From assembly GCA_021018995.1 (NCBI GenBank), contig CM037585.1:124834831-124898830 (forward strand): a DNA stretch of 64,000 nucleotides. Direction: 5' to 3'. The translations under genes and the position numbers were made by a program. This DNA is from Chloranthus sessilifolius. Taxonomy: Eukaryota; Streptophyta; Magnoliopsida; Chloranthales; Chloranthaceae. Positions 61,280 to 64,000 of the stretch are shown here, one piece after another. The stretch's first letter is position 1. Every line of letters starts with the position of its first letter. Below the pieces are notes generated by a model. The model saw only the letters and a program-made list of their open reading frames with translations, had not been told where the DNA came from and did not search any database.

Positions 61280-61790
61280 TAATTTTGAACTTAGGAGTTT
61301 GCACTGGACTGAAAAATGATAGAGAATAGTACGAATTGAATCATTCGTACTGGCATTAGGTGTTTGAAATCAGATGAATTGATTTGTACTGAAATTAGGA
61401 TATACACAATGCAACTTGATGTTAGGTGTATGCTTTCAACTGAAAAATGATAGAAAACAGTACGAATGGAACCCAGCTTCCACCACTTTGCCTAAAACCA
61501 ATTGGTGTTAGGGAGGGCTTCAGCTTTGTACTTAAACTTGTTAGGGTATGGGACCAAGCAATCCACCCTAATAAGCTCTGCGGACTAACCGCCGTCAGTG
61601 GAATGACTGCCACAAAGACAAGTACGAATTGAATAATGTAATTTTGAACTTAGGTATTTGCACTGTACTGAAAAACGATAGATAAAATTACGAAATGAAT
61701 GATTCGTAATGAAATTAGGTGTTTGCACTAGATTGAAAAATAATAGAACACAGTAGGAATTGAATGATTTGTACCAAAATTAGGTGGTGC
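61280..61790. repeat. Diverged ~85-90 bp repeats in the UGP3 intron
   Basis: The phrase GAAATTAGGTGTTTGCACT, followed by CTGAAAAATGATAGA and TACGAATTGAATGATTCGTA, recurs about five times, interrupted by a TRIM-derived piece. Confidence 0.65.
61468..61622. mobile_element. Rearranged TRIM-LTR copy (half inverted)
   Basis: 61,468-61,540 matches the 61,798-61,870 part of the TRIM LTR in the same orientation. From 61,541 (TTAGGGTATGGGACCAAG) it matches the other half of the LTR in the opposite orientation. It is a remnant, not a full LTR. Confidence 0.65.
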
Positions 61791-61794
61791 TCTC

Positions 61795-62165
61795 TGTAGA
61801 ACCCAGCTTCCACCAGTTTGCCTAAAACCAATTGGTGTAAGGGATGGCTTCAACTTTTTACTTAAACTTGTGTTCGTGGCGGTTAGTCCGCAAAGCTTAC
61901 TAAGGTATATCGCTTGGTCCCATACCCTAACAACACCTCCATCCCCCTCTTTCTCCAAGGAACCACCCCTGGTGACTCAAACACTTGACCTGATTCTCTG
62001 ATACCACTTGTAGAATCCAACATCCACCAGTTTGCCTAAAACTAGTTGGTGTTAGGGAGGGCTTCATCTTTGTACTTAAACTTGCGTTCATGGCGGTCAG
62101 TCCATTGTCGGCTGTTAGTCCGTACAACTTACTAGGGTGCATTGCTTGGTCCCATACTCTTAACA
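61795..62165 (-). mobile_element. TRIM (miniature LTR element), 371 bp
   Basis: LTRs 61,795-61,932 and 62,009-62,165 on the minus strand both start TGTTA and end CTACA. A PBS TGGTATCAGAGAATCA (tRNA-Met type, 61,991-62,006) follows the right LTR after two bases. A polypurine tract GAAAGAGGGGGATGGAGG precedes the left LTR. Flanks CTCTC and CTCTA are a 5 bp duplication with one mismatch. It has no coding capacity by nature and looks structurally whole. Confidence 0.8.
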
Positions 62166-62324
62166 CTCTATTGAAATGATTTGTACTAAAACTAGGATTT
62201 AAGCAATGCAACTATGAAATTAGGTTTTCTCTCTCTACTGAAATGGTTCATACTGAAAGTCTGAAACTAGGATTTAAGAAATGCAACTATGATGAGACCT
62301 ATTATGAACACACAATTTACGGTG

Positions 62325-62610
62325 TCCCCCTGCCAATGACGCGCTGTAATTGACTCGGTTGTAGTGAGAAGTAGGCAAGGGTTGGCTAGGATGCCCCCTG
62401 TTTAAGCAACATGCTATCTCGGTTGTGAAAAATAGGAAAATATTGGCTTAGGCGTTCCCTGCAAGCAATACGCTATAACAGAACTTGGTTGCCGTGAGAA
62501 GTAGGCAAGGGTTGGCTAGGGTATTCCCTGTAAGTGACACACTGTGACGGAGTCTAATTTTAGTGAGAAATAGGGAAGGTTTGGCTACGACGTCCTTGTA
62601 ATCGATGGTC
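62325..62610. repeat. Tandem repeat of GGCAAGGGTTGGCTAGG type, about four copies
   Basis: Units of about 62-72 bp contain (G)TAGGCAAGGGTTGGCTAGG and CCCTGTAAGC..CACGCT. They are diverged. The same type of repeat occurs in many plant genomes, but I do not assign it to an element. Confidence 0.65.
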
Positions 62611-62706
62611 GACAATATGCTGTCAAATTGTTGGGAATAGTAGGTTAGGGCTCCACATCGACATGGATGTGTGAGGGCAAAGAAGGTCTAGAAGCTAAGA
62701 ATGACT

Positions 62707-62841
62707 TCTTGGATTGCACTTATGTTAACTAGGAAGAGTGTTGAGCTGATAGATGTCATGAGAAGAAGGAAGATTAACGTAATGCTCTTACCAAAGATGA
62801 AGTTGAAAAGAGATGATGCAGGACCAAACAATAAGACCTAA
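62707..62841 (+). pseudogene. LINE endonuclease remnant
   Basis: The frame reads LTRKSVELIDVMRRRKINVM, which fits the LTGKSxELVDVMRRRKINIM..QETKW start of the apurinic endonuclease domain of plant LINE ORF2. The QETKW block is changed to PKMKL here, so the catalytic Glu is lost, and a stop ends the frame at 62,839-62,841. It is a short dead fragment. Confidence 0.55.
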
Positions 62842-63478
62842 TTTTAATGCCTCAGTTTAAAAGTCATATTTGTGAAAAATTACATAAATAAATTGCTAGA
62901 TTTCATAAAAAACATTAGAGAAGAGAATCTCATTATAATAGTTATGCCCTAATTCAAGGTAGTTAAGGCGTTGTGGCAAGGTCATGGCGAAGAGGCTCGC
63001 CATGCCATGGAGAGGCCATGGCGAAGCCATTTATAATTTAAAAAAAAATATTAATAATTTTATTTTTATTTATTAATCATTAATATTTTTTTTTTAGTTT
63101 TTTACTATTTTTTAATTCATATATTTTTTCTAGAGGAAGAAAAAAATTTAACTAATTAATCATGCATAGACAAATATCAATAAATAGAGAGCAAATATTA
63201 ATCAGGCATGGGCATATTATCCCACAGTCAGTTTTTGACTCCATGTGGCACACGTGCTCACAGATTAATTTTTGGGATGAAAAACTGACCATTTGATGAA
63301 TGATAATATTCTAATGATCTCAAGATCAATTGTGGGAAAGATTGGAACAAAAAATGACAGGGACGTCGACATCGGAAATAGATCTTTTCGCGTGTACCGA
63401 CGGCGGAAGAAGCGGAATCGAAATCAGAACTAGGCGAACGAAAGAGGAAATTTAGAGAAATGGAGGAACTCGACAATT

Positions 63479-63732
63479 TCGATCGATCAAAGTCCTATTT
63501 CGATTGATCGAAATATGTTAACAGAAAACAGTAGTTCTGGAGTATATAATCCGATCGATCGAATCATATACTTGATAGATCAAAAATCCATTTTGATTGA
63601 TCGACCTCATTTCGATCGATCAAATTTTTGCAGCGATATATTGGTATATATGTGTTTCGATCGATCGAGTTTCACTTTTGATTGATCGAATTTCAATTTC
63701 GATCGATCGAGTTTCACTTTCGATTGATCGAA
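63479..63732. repeat. TCGATCGATCGA palindrome array, 21 bp step
   Basis: About ten 12 bp copies of TCGAT(C/T)GATCGA occur. Within clusters starts are 21 bp apart (63,479/63,500; 63,553/63,574; four in a row from about 63,658), with one pair at 19 bp. It sits just upstream of an LTR-like promoter. Confidence 0.85.
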
Positions 63733-63749
63733 ATCGCGCAGTTTATATT

Positions 63750-64000
63750 TTGTTTTTTTTCTAATTTCGAACTAAACTTTTAGGGGCATACTTGTCTTTT
63801 ATTAATATTTGTTTTAGGGTTTTCTTTTATTGTAAGACCTTCTATATAAGGTCCTTAAGATAAACAATGTAGTTAGTGGATGATTAATGAAAAGAGCTTT
63901 TGCTTGTGTGCTTGAGATGAGCCTATACGGAGAGTGAATCTTCTTCCCGAGAAGGGTTTGGTGTGAAGCCAAGGGTGCGAAGCCCGCAAAATCTATCTAT
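63750..64000 (+). mobile_element. Partial LTR with promoter, cut by window end
   Basis: TTCTATATAAGGTCC at 63,840-63,854 is a good TATA box, followed by ATGAAAAGAGCTTTTGCTTG and a leader typical of a plant LTR. The left end is not defined and may lie between 63,200 and 63,480. Only part of the element is in the window. Family not assigned. Confidence 0.4.

Overview
The window is nuclear DNA of a flowering plant. It is AT-rich and made mostly of nested transposable elements. I find one host gene that still looks alive: the first exon of a plastid UDP-glucose pyrophosphorylase 3 (UGP3)-like gene near the right end (60,494-61,173, + strand). The lineages seen (Tekay-like and Athila-like Ty3 elements, CACTA, MULE carrying a Ulp1/DUF1985 gene, TRIM) are typical of angiosperms. 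The sequence alone does not fix the species.

Layout. 1-1,108 is unassigned. 1,109-12,001 is a very long LTR of Tekay/Del type on the minus strand. It holds tandem repeats, a CACTA MITE and a 4.6 kb CACTA element (7,011-11,618, TSD TGG). That CACTA carries spliced-gene fragments of four unrelated host genes: plastid HSP70, a MOM1-like helicase, DNA polymerase alpha subunit B and gamma-COP. 12,002-29,592 is the minus-strand body of a broken Tekay-like element, split in its reverse transcriptase by an 11.3 kb Athila-like element N1 (16,075-27,384, TSD GGTAC). 29,593 to about 32,694 is the other LTR of the Tekay-like body, and it does not resemble the left LTR.

34,002-56,265 is a MULE with about 95 bp inverted ends. 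It holds two convergent genes: a MuDR-type transposase (+) and a DUF1985/Ulp1-peptidase-like gene (-). The second gene is split by a 14.6 kb Athila-like element N2 (40,879-55,488). To the right lie a foldback element (56,640-57,336), small MITEs, a 1.25 kb long-TIR MULE-type element with a 9 bp TSD (59,175-60,427) ending 66 bp before the UGP3 start codon, then UGP3 exon 1. Its presumed first intron holds a 371 bp TRIM, tandem repeats, a LINE remnant and the start of another LTR.

The most unusual signal is a shared architecture of short palindromes spaced 21-22 bp (two helical turns). It occurs in unrelated elements with different sequence cores: five arrays in the MULE (core near AGTCGATATCGACT, mostly in introns), about 20 dyads in N2 (TCAATCGATTGA), seven in the right Tekay-like LTR (TCGACCGGTCGA) and one array in the LTR at the window end (TCGATCGATCGA). 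The spacing is conserved while the core differs. I know of no named feature class for this.

All retroelement bodies here are fossils. The MULE and its genes are also degraded.
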